From: Planctomycetota bacterium
GTDB lineage: Bacteria > Planctomycetota > SZUA-567
Direction: 5' to 3'
DNA length: 19,833 bases
Assembly (NCBI GenBank): GCA_020860865.1
Contig: JAJBTL010000344.1
Location: forward strand, 1 to 19,833
The stretch's first letter is position 1, and every line of letters begins with the position of its first letter. A model generated the notes under the pieces. That model had not been told where the DNA came from, made no database searches, and saw only the letters and a list, made by a program, of their open reading frames with translations. Shown piece after piece: positions 6,317 to 13,975 of the stretch. Both the position numbers and the translations under genes were made by a program.

Positions 6317-8035
6317 ATGGAAGAAAATAAAAAAGGGAAAAAAATCCAGTTCCTGTTCCTCATTCCGACGGTCATCATTTTCTGCGGATTTTTCCTCCCG
6401 CTGGCCGAAGTGGCGTCCTATACTGTCTTCCGGGGCAAGGAACTGTTCGAACTCTATTGGTACTGGCTGGACTATGCTCCGCCGGCCAGCGGCTACGGAC
6501 TTCTCGTCAGCCTGTCCCGCATCCTGCCGCTCCTCGCCCTGCCGGTACTGGTGGTGTCGGCCCTGGGTTGGCGCGAGACGCCGTTCTTCGCCGGGCTGTT
6601 CTCAATCGTCGTCCTGATTTTCACCCTGAGCCTGGCCGGACCCGGCTATACGCCGCTCGTCTCCATGGCCAACCAGTCCGAACTCGGCCTGCCGTTGCCG
6701 CATCCCGGGTTTTTCGGATTGGTCAGTGGCGGCCATATGGGATTCGGCTTTCTTCTGATGGTCGTGTTTTCCCTGCTCCTACTCCTCTATTCGGTGTATT
6801 TCATCGCCACCAGGGGGCAGGGGGGATTGACGGTCCGGGCCGAAACGGCCATCTTCAACATGGCCTCCCGAAACATCCGCCAATTCATGATGATTATCGC
6901 CCTCCTCGGCATCTGGGGAATTTTCTACGCTATTACCGAAAACGGCATTTTCATTTCCTCGAGAAACCTGTCCAACCTGTTCCTCCCGTCCGCCTCCATC
7001 GCCGTCATCGCCTGTGGCGTTGTTCTTATCCTCGTTACGATGAACATCGACCTGTCCATCGGATCGGTTGTCGGCTTCATCGGCGCCATCGCGGCGGTCT
7101 GCCAGGTCGACTCGCCCATCGCCAACTGGTTCGCCGCCAGGCTCACGAGCATGGGTATCGGCCTCGACTGGATGGCGGTTATCGCCATTTTCGTCTCGCT
7201 CCTTGTCGGTCTCCTCATCGGCGCCTGGCACGGCTGGTGGATTGCCTACCGGGGCGTTCCCGCCTTTATCGTCACGCTGGCCAGCATGATGATTTTCCGT
7301 GGCGGCCTTCTCTACTTCACCGGCGGCAAGTCCATCGCCAACATGTACCCGTGGTTCAAGGCCATCGGCATGGAGTACCTGTCGCCCCGCTGGTCGTTCT
7401 TCTTCAGCCTCTTCATCATCGCCGTATATATCATTATGGAAGTGCGGAACCGCACCGTCCGCCAGCGCTACGGTTTCGACGTGCCGTCCCTGGCCACGCA
7501 AATCGCCAAAATGGTATTTGTTTCAGCGGCAATTTACGTGTTCTTTGATATAATGATCCGGTACAAGGGCATCCCCTATGCCTGGTTCGTCGTTCTGGTG
7601 GTGATGGTCATCTTCACGTTTATCGCCGAAAAGACGACGTTCGGCCGCCACCTCTACGCCATCGGCGGCAACCCGGACGCGGCCCGTCTGTCCGGCATCA
7701 ACATCAAGTGGAAAATCATGGCGATGTATATGCTCACCGGCATCGTCGTCGCCATCGGCGGCATCATCTACGTCGCCCGCCTCGACTCCGCCACCGCCAA
7801 CGCCGGGAACGGCATGGAACTAGACTGTATCGCTTCGGCCGTCATCGGCGGCACCTCCCTTATGGGCGGCGAAGGTTTCATCTACGGCGGCGTGGTCGGC
7901 GCGCTGGTCATGGGCAGTCTCGACAACGGCATGAGCCTCCTGAACCTCGACGCCACCTGGCAGTATATCGTCAAGGGCCTTGTCCTCCTGCTGGCGGTCT
8001 GGGTCGATATGGCGACGCGACGACGGGGTAGTTGA
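6317..8035 (+). CDS. xylH: Sugar ABC importer permease, XylH-like, with N-terminal extension
   Basis: The product forms the membrane channel of the first importer. The family core starts near residue 185 (NIRQFMMIIALLGIWGIFYAI). It contains the family motif NIDLSIGSVVGFIGA at about 243-257, the loop FGRHLYAIGGNPDAARLSGI that contacts the ATPase, and the C-terminal stretch ASAVIGGTSLMGGEG. At 572 residues it is far longer than E. coli XylH (393). The excess is mostly N-terminal: residues 1-184 add four hydrophobic segments (about 10-36, 62-84, 88-108, 138-164) that the core family lacks. The start has GAGAGGGAAACG upstream and the frame is continuous from ATG, so the extension is not an annotation artefact. 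Its role is unknown. Confidence 0.88.
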   Translation: MEENKKGKKIQFLFLIPTVIIFCGFFLPLAEVASYTVFRGKELFELYWYWLDYAPPASGYGLLVSLSRILPLLALPVLVVSALGWRETPFFAGLFSIVVLIFTLSLAGPGYTPLVSMANQSELGLPLPHPGFFGLVSGGHMGFGFLLMVVFSLLLLLYSVYFIATRGQGGLTVRAETAIFNMASRNIRQFMMIIALLGIWGIFYAITENGIFISSRNLSNLFLPSASIAVIACGVVLILVTMNIDLSIGSVVGFIGAIAAVCQVDSPIANWFAARLTSMGIGLDWMAVIAIFVSLLVGLLIGAWHGWWIAYRGVPAFIVTLASMMIFRGGLLYFTGGKSIANMYPWFKAIGMEYLSPRWSFFFSLFIIAVYIIMEVRNRTVRQRYGFDVPSLATQIAKMVFVSAAIYVFFDIMIRYKGIPYAWFVVLVVMVIFTFIAEKTTFGRHLYAIGGNPDAARLSGINIKWKIMAMYMLTGIVVAIGGIIYVARLDSATANAGNGMELDCIASAVIGGTSLMGGEGFIYGGVVGALVMGSLDNGMSLLNLDATWQYIVKGLVLLLAVWVDMATRRRGS

Positions 8036-8141
8036 CAGCCTGTCGTGCGCCGAGGTGCCGAAGTGAAATTATTGGAAAACGTGTGAGGTGTGTGGTCCAG
8101 CGGTATTTTTGCACCTATTCGAATTGTATAAGGAGAACACC

Positions 8142-9152
8142 ATGAGGAAGTTTTTGATGCTGATGGCGGTGGCCCTGGTGCTTCCGACCCTGGCCGGTCT
8201 GGCCCAGGCGGGCGAACGGCTGAAGATCGGCCTCGCGTTACCGACGCAGCGGGAGGAACGGTGGGTGCGGGACATGCACGCGATGCAGGCGGAAGCGGAG
8301 AAGCACAACGTCGATCTCCGTATCGCCATCGCCCAGAACGACCAGGCCCAGCAGAACAACCAGATTGACCAGCTCCTCTCGCAGGGCGTCAAGGTTCTCA
8401 TCCTCGCGCCGCACGACGGCGAAGGCGCCGCGACGTCCGTCAACAAGGCCCACGAGGACGGCGTCAAGGTCATCAGTTACGACCGCCTCATCATGGGTAC
8501 GGACGTCGACATCTACATGTCCTTCGACAATGTCCGGGTCGGCGAACTGATGGGCGAGTGGATAACGAAGCGCGTCCCGAAGGGCGACTACATCCTCATG
8601 TCCGGCGCCCCCACCGACAACAACGCGAAGCTGTTCAAACAGGGCCACATGAACTTCATCCAGCCGCTTATCGACAAGGGTGACATCAAGGTCATTCTCG
8701 ACCAGCCGGTCATCGACTGGCAGCCCGCCAATGCCCAGCGCATTGTCGAGAACGCCCTGACCCTTGCCAACAACAAGGTCGACGCCATCCTCGCCCCGAA
8801 CGACGGCACCGCCTCCGGCGCCATTGCCGCCCTCCGGGCCCAGGGCCTGGCCGGGAAGATTCCGGTCACCGGCATGGATGCGGAACTGTCCGCCGCCCAG
8901 CGCGTCGTCCAGGGCACCCAGTCCATCACCGTCCTGAAGGACACCCGGAAGCTCGGCGAAGAAGCCATCCGCCTCGCCATCCGCATGGCCAAGGGCGAGG
9001 ACATTTCCGACGCCATCAACGGCAAAGTGGACAACGGCACCATGGAAGTCCCGTCCGTTCTCCTGGAAGCCCAGGTCGTGGACAAGGACAACATCGACGC
9101 CGTCCTCATCGAATCGGGCTACCTGAAACGGTCGGACGTCTACGGAAACTGA
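8142..9152 (+). CDS. xylF: Periplasmic sugar-binding protein, XylF-like
   Basis: This is the solute-binding component of the first importer. The 336-residue product begins with a signal peptide (MRKFLMLMAVALVLPTLAGL) cleaved after about Ala23. The mature protein is a type I periplasmic binding fold. Stretches such as KIGLALPTQREERW, SYDRLI, YMSFDNVRVGELMG, SGAPTDNNAKLF, ANNKVDAILAPNDGTASGAI and TVLKDT align well by eye with E. coli XylF, including Asn and Asp residues that contact sugar there. D-xylose is the best guess, but ChvE-type proteins with wider sugar range are close. The start at 8142 is preferred over the upstream in-frame ATG at 8088 because AAGGAG lies just before it and it gives a clean signal peptide. 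It is last in the operon, the reverse of the F-G-H order in E. coli, and a strong terminator follows. Confidence 0.92.
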   Translation: MRKFLMLMAVALVLPTLAGLAQAGERLKIGLALPTQREERWVRDMHAMQAEAEKHNVDLRIAIAQNDQAQQNNQIDQLLSQGVKVLILAPHDGEGAATSVNKAHEDGVKVISYDRLIMGTDVDIYMSFDNVRVGELMGEWITKRVPKGDYILMSGAPTDNNAKLFKQGHMNFIQPLIDKGDIKVILDQPVIDWQPANAQRIVENALTLANNKVDAILAPNDGTASGAIAALRAQGLAGKIPVTGMDAELSAAQRVVQGTQSITVLKDTRKLGEEAIRLAIRMAKGEDISDAINGKVDNGTMEVPSVLLEAQVVDKDNIDAVLIESGYLKRSDVYGN

Positions 9153-9204
9153 GTTATTTCCCTGTAGGCAACGCGACAACAAAACAGCAAAAAACAAGCG
9201 CCAC

Positions 9205-9236
9205 AAAGAGCTCCGGACCGCCGGAGCTCTTTTTTT
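9205..9236 (+). terminator. Rho-independent terminator of the first importer operon
   Basis: A perfect 12-bp stem (9205-9216 with 9221-9232) has a four-base loop and runs straight into T residues. It closes the operon 53 bases after the binding-protein stop codon. Confidence 0.95.
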
Positions 9237-9479
9237 CGTTTCCCTGAAATTTTCCGAACCGGCGGACGGGCATGGGGTTTGTTCGAAGGCGGTGGAGCGC
9301 CGTTCTTCCTTCGGCGAATTGACACGAAGGATGGCCCCGGTGGGCGGACATTGTTCCTCCATAGACAACTTTATTCAACTCCCGGCCCGGTTGGCCTGTG
9401 GCTGGTGATCGCGCTGTCGCGGGTCGCCATGGGCGGGGACCGTCAACACGGTCCTCCGGGACGGTTTCATGGAGGCACA

Positions 9480-10256
9480 ATGAAAACCACTCCGCGTCGC
9501 GCGTGGGTTGGCGCGCTGTCCGCTGTTGCCCTTTTGTTCGCGTTGGCCCTGCCGGCCCGCGCCCAGGAATACATCTCCCAGGACGTGGCCCAGCGCGTCG
9601 CCGCCGCCACTGTCATGGTCCATATAGAGTACGATGGCCCCGAAGCCGGCCACACCAGTTGGGGATCCGGTTTCGTCGTCGGGAACGGTCTTATCATGAC
9701 GAACGCCCATGTCGTCAAGGATCAGACGCCGAAACGTATTTACGTCCACAACCAGTACCTCCCGGTGACGCCGGCCCGGGTGCTGGCTGCCCGATACGAT
9801 CCGGACGGCCGGGGCACGGCGGGTTCGAGCTACTACGACGGCGCTCTCCTCGCCTATACGCCGCCGGCCGGCTTGCAACTTCCGGTTCTCCCCTTTACCA
9901 CGCCGTACCCGCAGCAGGGCGTGTTCGCCTTCGGCTATCCCGGCCAGGACCGCCCGGCCCAGTTTGGTTCGGAGACGAGCGCCTCGGGAGCGGCCTTGAA
10001 CCCTCCCCTTTCAATTACGGGCGGCATGGTCAATTCGGTCCTCAGGTCGAAACCGAGTCTCGTGAAACACGATGCCCTGTGCTACTTCGGGAACAGCGGC
10101 GGCCCGCTGGTGACGGCCCGGGGCGAAGTGGTGGGGATGCAGACCTGGAGCGCCGAACCGGATCACCGGAACGTCGTCGACTCCTTCGCCATCGGCAGTC
10201 ACGGCCTGGCCGACTTCATGATGCAGAGCGGCTACCAGCCGTACTTCGCCAGGTAG
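9480..10256 (+). CDS. Exported trypsin-like serine protease
   Basis: The 258-residue product has a signal peptide (hydrophobic 9-25, cleavage after about Ala28 in ARAQE) and a chymotrypsin-fold domain. His77 lies in TNAHVV, Asp120 in YYDGALLAY is the likely charge-relay acid, and Ser206 lies in FGNSGGPLV. GSGFVV at 63-68 is the usual strand before the histidine. There is no PDZ domain, so it is shorter than DegP/HtrA and closer to stand-alone S1-type periplasmic proteases. It probably cleaves or senses proteins in the periplasm; the substrate is unknown. ATG at 9480 is chosen over the upstream in-frame ATG at 9279 because GGAGG precedes it and it starts a proper signal peptide. It stands alone between two terminators and is not evidently part of sugar metabolism. 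Confidence 0.85.
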   Translation: MKTTPRRAWVGALSAVALLFALALPARAQEYISQDVAQRVAAATVMVHIEYDGPEAGHTSWGSGFVVGNGLIMTNAHVVKDQTPKRIYVHNQYLPVTPARVLAARYDPDGRGTAGSSYYDGALLAYTPPAGLQLPVLPFTTPYPQQGVFAFGYPGQDRPAQFGSETSASGAALNPPLSITGGMVNSVLRSKPSLVKHDALCYFGNSGGPLVTARGEVVGMQTWSAEPDHRNVVDSFAIGSHGLADFMMQSGYQPYFAR

Positions 10257-10278
10257 CGGTAATGGTAAATTCACGTAT

Positions 10279-10321
10279 AAAAAAAGCCGGGACGGAATCA
10301 CTTCCGTGCCGGCTTTTTTTT
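10279..10321. terminator. Bidirectional terminator between protease and XRE regulator
   Basis: The stem GCCGG-ACGGAA / TTCCGT-CCGGC (with one unpaired position on each side) is flanked by an A run on the left and eight or more T on the right, so it can end transcription from both convergent genes. Confidence 0.88.
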
Positions 10322-10360
10322 ATTTCGGTAAGAAAATTCGAACGGTTTTGAAGAAGCTAA

Positions 10361-10777
10361 TTAACCATTGGATAATTTATCCTTCAGAACGGAGAGAGCG
10401 TGTAGGGCGTATTCAACGCTTCGGGTGATGTGGACGATGTCGTCAAGAACTTCATTGGGGGTAACCGAGTAGCGGCAGGGTCTCATTATGGCCGGGTGGG
10501 CAGGAGGAGAAATTCGGGTGAATGGATTAAGAACTTCTTCCAACGTATGACTTTGACGCATGTATTCAACCGAAACGTTGAAGAAGTCCGCAATTTGCTT
10601 TAAACGCATTTCATCGGGAGTGTGGAAGCCGCGTTCCCATGGCGACCATTGTTGTGGTGACACACCAATAGCCTCCGCGCATTTTTTAGCTCCGCCATGC
10701 CCTGGAAAAGCTCTCATGCGGCAAAGCCTGATGTTATTCGCAATAATAGTTCGTAGCTCTTGTGGAATTTTTGCCAT
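10361..10777 (-). CDS. XRE-family helix-turn-helix regulator, 138 aa
   Basis: Residues about 13-75 form a Cro/CI-type DNA-binding domain: NIRLCRMRAF starts helix 1, KKCAEAIGVSPQQWSPWERG (31-50) contains the helix-turn-helix, and TPDEMRLKQIADFFNVSVEYM completes the fold. The tail, about 80-138, is a separate segment with a hydrophobic helix near the end (VEYALHALSVLKDKL) that may dimerise. It has no recognisable ligand or protease domain. The start at 10777 is favoured by GAGGGG seven bases upstream; the frame is open further to 10909 without a better signal. It faces the protease gene, sharing only the terminator. Its target is unknown. An inverted repeat at 10924-10955 lies upstream and could be its own site or an unrelated remnant. 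Confidence 0.85.
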   Translation of the reverse strand: MAKIPQELRTIIANNIRLCRMRAFPGHGGAKKCAEAIGVSPQQWSPWERGFHTPDEMRLKQIADFFNVSVEYMRQSHTLEEVLNPFTRISPPAHPAIMRPCRYSVTPNEVLDDIVHITRSVEYALHALSVLKDKLSNG

Positions 10778-11248
10778 GCCAGTCCCCTCGGTCAGCGTCG
10801 GATCTTTCATATGATCCCGGCTGACGGCGCTGGCAGTGCCTTCTAAAAAGAGGGCGGGCAGCCCGTCAACCTTCAGCAGTGCGAGGGTCTCTACACCCTG
10901 ACAGAACAACCCCTTCCGGTATCGTGAACTGACCGCCCAAAGCTATACAGTTCACTGAAGAGGATTGACGGTACCGGATGTATACGACAATCCGACTGGA
11001 CATACTCGTCCATGGATTGCGGGCTGATGACATAGTGCCAACAGCAAATAACCTTGGTATCGTCACTGTTCTGTCATTTGCCAATGTAGAGATTTCGCGC
11101 TGCTGACAGTGATGAAAAAAGAACTAAAGCACTCGTTAATAGTGCAGTGTTACATATCAATATATCACCAATGAATCATCATGCAAGAGGTGTTTCCATT
11201 GCACCTACATGCATTCGTGATAGATACATGGGTTCTATGCCGTGAGCC
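10778..11248. other. Gene-poor AT-richer spacer
   Basis: No convincing gene is present. A 42-codon plus-strand frame from ATG at 10978 lacks a well-placed ribosome binding site and any familiar pattern. The region holds an 8-bp inverted repeat (10924-10931 and 10948-10955) with an IS3-end-like look, and a short stem AGGTG/CACCT near 11190 without a T run. The spacer separates two minus-strand genes and should contain the XRE promoter, which I cannot place. Confidence 0.5.
10924..10955. repeat. Inverted repeat GTGAACTG-N16-CAGTTCAC
   Basis: The eight-base arms pair perfectly. The left arm and what follows (TGAACTGACCGCCCAAAG) resembles the terminal repeat of IS3/IS150-type elements, which commonly begin TGAACTGACC and continue into a C-rich and A-rich run. 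No transposase or second end is visible, so it would be a solo remnant; an operator is the alternative. Confidence 0.4.
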
Positions 11249-11797
11249 TCAGGCAATCCCCGCCCCCAATTTCCGCGCGTCCTCGAGGATCGGTTTCCCG
11301 GCGATATCCCCGACCTTCACGACGCCGCTGGCCAGCACCTTCCCGATGTCGGTCCAGTCCAGGTATTTCATCAGGTTGTCGTACCACATCGTCACTTCAG
11401 CGTAGCCGTCGCCTTCCGCCGCCATGAGAAGGGCGCAGTCCTTTTTCGGGATTTCATAATTCGGGTAGCTTTCCGCCACGGCGAACAGTCGGTCGAGCGC
11501 GCATTTCAGTTGGCCGCTGATGGTCCAGTAATAGAGGGGCGAGGCGAAAACTACGATGTCCGCCGCCACGAACGCCGGGTAGATCGTGTCCATGCCGTCC
11601 TTCTGGACGCACGGGCTGGCCGGGTCCTTGCCGCCCTGGTAGCACCCGATGCACGGAGCTATTTTCATCGACTGCAACCGAAATTCCGTAACGCTGTGCC
11701 CGGCCGCTTTTGCCCCTTCCGTAAAGGCGGCGATAAGCCCGGCTGTGTTGCCGTTCGGGCGCGGACTGCCGTTCAGGACGATGATCTTCTTAGCCAT
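11249..11797 (-). CDS. NAD(P)H-dependent FMN reductase-like flavoprotein
   Basis: The 182-residue cytoplasmic protein has a flavodoxin-like fold of the FMN_red family. The N-terminal strand and FMN-phosphate loop are IIVLNGSPRPNGNT (5-18), and SPLYYWTISGQLKCALDR (86-103) is the usual flavin-contact region. Cys49, Cys52 and Cys63 (PCIGCYQ and SPCVQKDGM) match the place where iron-sulfur flavoproteins carry four cysteines, but only three are present here, so a 4Fe-4S cluster is unlikely. It probably reduces flavin or quinone-like compounds with NAD(P)H. The start has AAGGAG; the longer frame to 11869 is not needed. It lies 108 bases downstream of hxlB on the same strand and may be cotranscribed. 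A direct link to sugar metabolism is not evident. Confidence 0.88.
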   Translation of the reverse strand: MAKKIIVLNGSPRPNGNTAGLIAAFTEGAKAAGHSVTEFRLQSMKIAPCIGCYQGGKDPASPCVQKDGMDTIYPAFVAADIVVFASPLYYWTISGQLKCALDRLFAVAESYPNYEIPKKDCALLMAAEGDGYAEVTMWYDNLMKYLDWTDIGKVLASGVVKVGDIAGKPILEDARKLGAGIA

Positions 11798-11905
11798 GGG
11801 TTCTCCTTGAGAGTGGTGGGACGGGAAAATGGAACGCTTCGCGGACGCCCCTATTCTCCACATCGGCATGGCAAAGTAAAGCGCGGTAGACGCGGTGTCC
11901 GTCGC

Positions 11906-12475
11906 CTATTCCAGGTTGGCGTGGCGGGTGAACATGGTGGGCGAGTCGATAGCTTCCGCCGCCATCAGTTCCATGACGAGCGCATCGAGAAAAAGAAACA
12001 TCCCTTGTTCGAATAGGTTCCCCATCGGCTGGCTGGACGTCACCGCCTCGGCGTGGCCGCCGCCTTTCGGCGGCGGCGCCGGCAGGGTGACGACGACATC
12101 GGCCATGCGCCCCATGGTCGAATCCGGCCGTGTCGTGACGAGGGCTTTCCGGAGGCCGAGACGGTCGGCCTTCCGCATCGCCGCGACGAGGGACTCCGTT
12201 TCCCCGGAGCCCGAGCCGACGAGGAGGACATCCCCCGCCACCGCCGCCGGCGTCAGGGTGTCGCCGAGGAAATGTACCCGCATCCCCATGTGCATAAGCC
12301 GCATGGCGAAGCAGCGGAGAAGAAGTCCGGACCGCCCGGCGCCGCCAATAAACACGGCGGATTCGTCCCGGAGCCACTCCACGAGCGTCGCCACTCCGGC
12401 ATCGTCCATCCGCGCATACAGCGACGACAACTCGTCAAGAATCCCGTTTAACCGCGCTTCCCGTTCCTGTTTCAT
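11906..12475 (-). CDS. hxlB: 6-phospho-3-hexuloisomerase (SIS domain)
   Basis: The family isomerises D-arabino-hex-3-ulose 6-phosphate to fructose 6-phosphate, the second step of the ribulose monophosphate pathway, in the cytoplasm. The 189 residues match the usual length and wording: GGAGRSGLLLRCFAMRLMHMG (44-64) is the SIS phosphate-sugar site, GSGSGETESL (87-96) is the second binding loop, PMGNLFEQ (150-157) holds the likely catalytic Glu156, and the end MFTRHANLE (181-189) is nearly identical to B. subtilis HxlB. The partner synthase gene hxlA is absent from the window. The gene diverges from a DeoR-type regulator. The context of sugar importers and a kinase suggests a role in feeding a keto-sugar phosphate into glycolysis rather than formaldehyde fixation; that is inference. 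The ribosome binding site is AGAGG, spaced widely. Confidence 0.92.
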   Translation of the reverse strand: MKQEREARLNGILDELSSLYARMDDAGVATLVEWLRDESAVFIGGAGRSGLLLRCFAMRLMHMGMRVHFLGDTLTPAAVAGDVLLVGSGSGETESLVAAMRKADRLGLRKALVTTRPDSTMGRMADVVVTLPAPPPKGGGHAEAVTSSQPMGNLFEQGMFLFLDALVMELMAAEAIDSPTMFTRHANLE

Positions 12476-12872
12476 CGTACACGTCCTCTCAGAAAAACAT
12501 CCGGCCCGGCGACGGCCCGCCGCAGCGCAGGGAAAAAAACGGCCAATGTCACGTCTCCTAACAGCCGCCGGGCGAACAGGTTATGACAAAAACGCAAAAA
12601 TAGCCAACAAAAATATTGGCAAATATTGAGAAAAAAGTTGCATATGGGCATTTTATCCGGCATAACGCATTTAAGCCAATTGAATTATCGAAAATGCCAT
12701 GAAAAACCAATTGCAGCCTTCAGGTTTCCTTTTCCCGGAATTTCCGCCATAATACCTGCTTCGTGACAAAATCCAATATGATGCTCGGGGAACCGTAGCC
12801 TGATCCATGCGGGAACACCAAAAGGCGCGGTGTCCGTGAATCCCTGGCATCGGTTCGTGGAAGGAGGGGAGC
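12476..12872. promoter_or_regulatory. Divergent regulatory region between hxlB and the DeoR-type gene
   Basis: An AT-rich island at about 12585-12720 lies in GC-rich surroundings. It contains a possible plus-strand promoter (TTGCAT 12638-12643, 17 bases, CATAAC), the stem-like GCCAA/TTGGC (12603-12620), a longer inverted repeat ATGGGCATTTT/AAAATGCCAT (12644-12654 and 12691-12700), and two copies of CCAATTG 31 bases apart (12676, 12707). These are plausible operator pieces for the adjacent regulator. No gene is seen in this 397-bp region. Confidence 0.45.
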
Positions 12873-13635
12873 ATGGGTATTACGTCGGAAAAACGCCGCA
12901 ACGAAGTCCTGGCCGCCATCACCGTCGACGACGGCATCAAGGTCAGCGAGCTGGCCCGCCGCTTCAATGTCTCGATGGAAACGATCCGGAAGGACATGAA
13001 GTATTGGGAAGAGGTCGGCGTTTTAAAAAAGACCCACGGCGCCGCCGTCCTCAAGTCCGACGTCACCGCGCTCCGTCATATTGACGAGCGGATTGTCGAA
13101 AATATCGACGCCAAAAACGCCATTGCCGCCAAGGCGGTGGAATTTATCCCGGAACGCGGCACCGTCTTCGTCGACGCCGGTTCGACCACGGTCTGCGTCG
13201 CCAAACACCTGAACCTGATGTCCGGCCTGACCATTCTCACGAATTCCATTCTGGCCGCGTCCAAGCTGTCCGACGCCAACAACCGCATCATGGTCCTCGG
13301 CGGCATCCTCAGGGGGAGATATTCTCGGCACCCACGGCTCGTGGGCGGCGATGGCGCTCCGGTCCATTCTTATCGACGTCGTCCTCCTGGACAGCAGCGG
13401 CGTCAAGGGGTTCGACGGCCCGGTGGTGAACGACCTGAACGATGTCGAATTCAAGCGGGCGGTGATGGAACGGTCGAAAACGAAAATCGTTCTCGCGGAC
13501 GGATCGAAACTTCATATATCCGGCACCATGTCCTACTGCGACTGGGGCGATGTCAACGCCCTCATCACGAGCGCCGACGCCGACCGGAAAAAGCTGGAAA
13601 AGATTAGAAAAGCCACCAAGGTCATCTTCGCCTGA
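12873..13635 (+). pseudogene. DeoR-family sugar-phosphate regulator, frame broken by one base
   Basis: The first frame gives a winged helix domain (GIKVSELARRFNVSMETIRKDMKYWEEVGVLKKTHG, about 21-56) and the start of the sugar-phosphate sensing domain (TVFVDAGSTTVCVAKHL, 97-113; VLGGILRG, 141-148). At the G run 13312-13316 the frame is lost and a non-homologous tail follows to 13607. In the next frame the missing part continues (GDILGTHGSWAAMALRSILIDVVLL, then GFDGPVVND, KTKIVLADGSK, and so on to the stop at 13635). Removing one G would restore a normal protein of about 253 residues, the standard family length. The start has GGAGGGG. It is divergent from hxlB and upstream of the second importer, the usual position of a local repressor that senses a phosphorylated sugar. 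A sequencing error, a real mutation or slippage expression are all possible. Confidence 0.85.
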
Positions 13636-13726
13636 AACCGGGGTGAAGTGTGTGACGCTGAACTGTCGACGCATCAAACGACGCCAGCCATCCCGATTGC
13701 CACATAGGCCTGAATAACCCGATATA

Positions 13727-13782
13727 CTGAAGCGCGCTGGAAATTCGACTCGATGATTCCGTATCCTTCATGCGCGCTTCAG
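13727..13782. repeat. Inverted repeat upstream of the second importer
   Basis: CTGAAGCGCGC (13727-13737) and GCGCGCTTCAG (13772-13782) are perfect 11-base arms 34 bases apart, and the match extends inward to 14 of 16. No T run follows, so it is a poor terminator. A two-site operator is plausible, about 200 bases before the binding-protein start. The rest of the 340-bp spacer (13636-13975) shows only a TATAAA box near 13820 without a matching -35. Confidence 0.55.
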
Positions 13783-13975
13783 GCTTGGGATTTACATCTC
13801 CCGAAAGTTAAAGTGGCTTTGGTATAAAAGGGCCATAAACCGCCCTTCACATGTCATCCGCCGGAGACGGCCGATGCGCCGGTTCCGCATCGGCATACGA
13901 ATACATCATCAAGCGGAAATCATGATTCCCATGGCTCCATGCGGCGCCATTCCCTTTCCCTTTGGAGGACAAGCA

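Noticed and set aside
9318..9324. TTGACA before the protease gene as a promoter
   Set aside because: No -10 box lies at 15-19 bases downstream; the sequence there is GC-rich.
8238..9368. Minus-strand open frame opposite the XylF-like gene
   Set aside because: The plus-strand product has a signal peptide, ribosome binding site and strong family similarity; the minus frame also runs through the terminator at 9205-9236.
10978..11107. 42-codon plus-strand frame starting with ATG
   Set aside because: No well-placed ribosome binding site, no recognisable pattern, and it lies in a spacer with a possible IS remnant.
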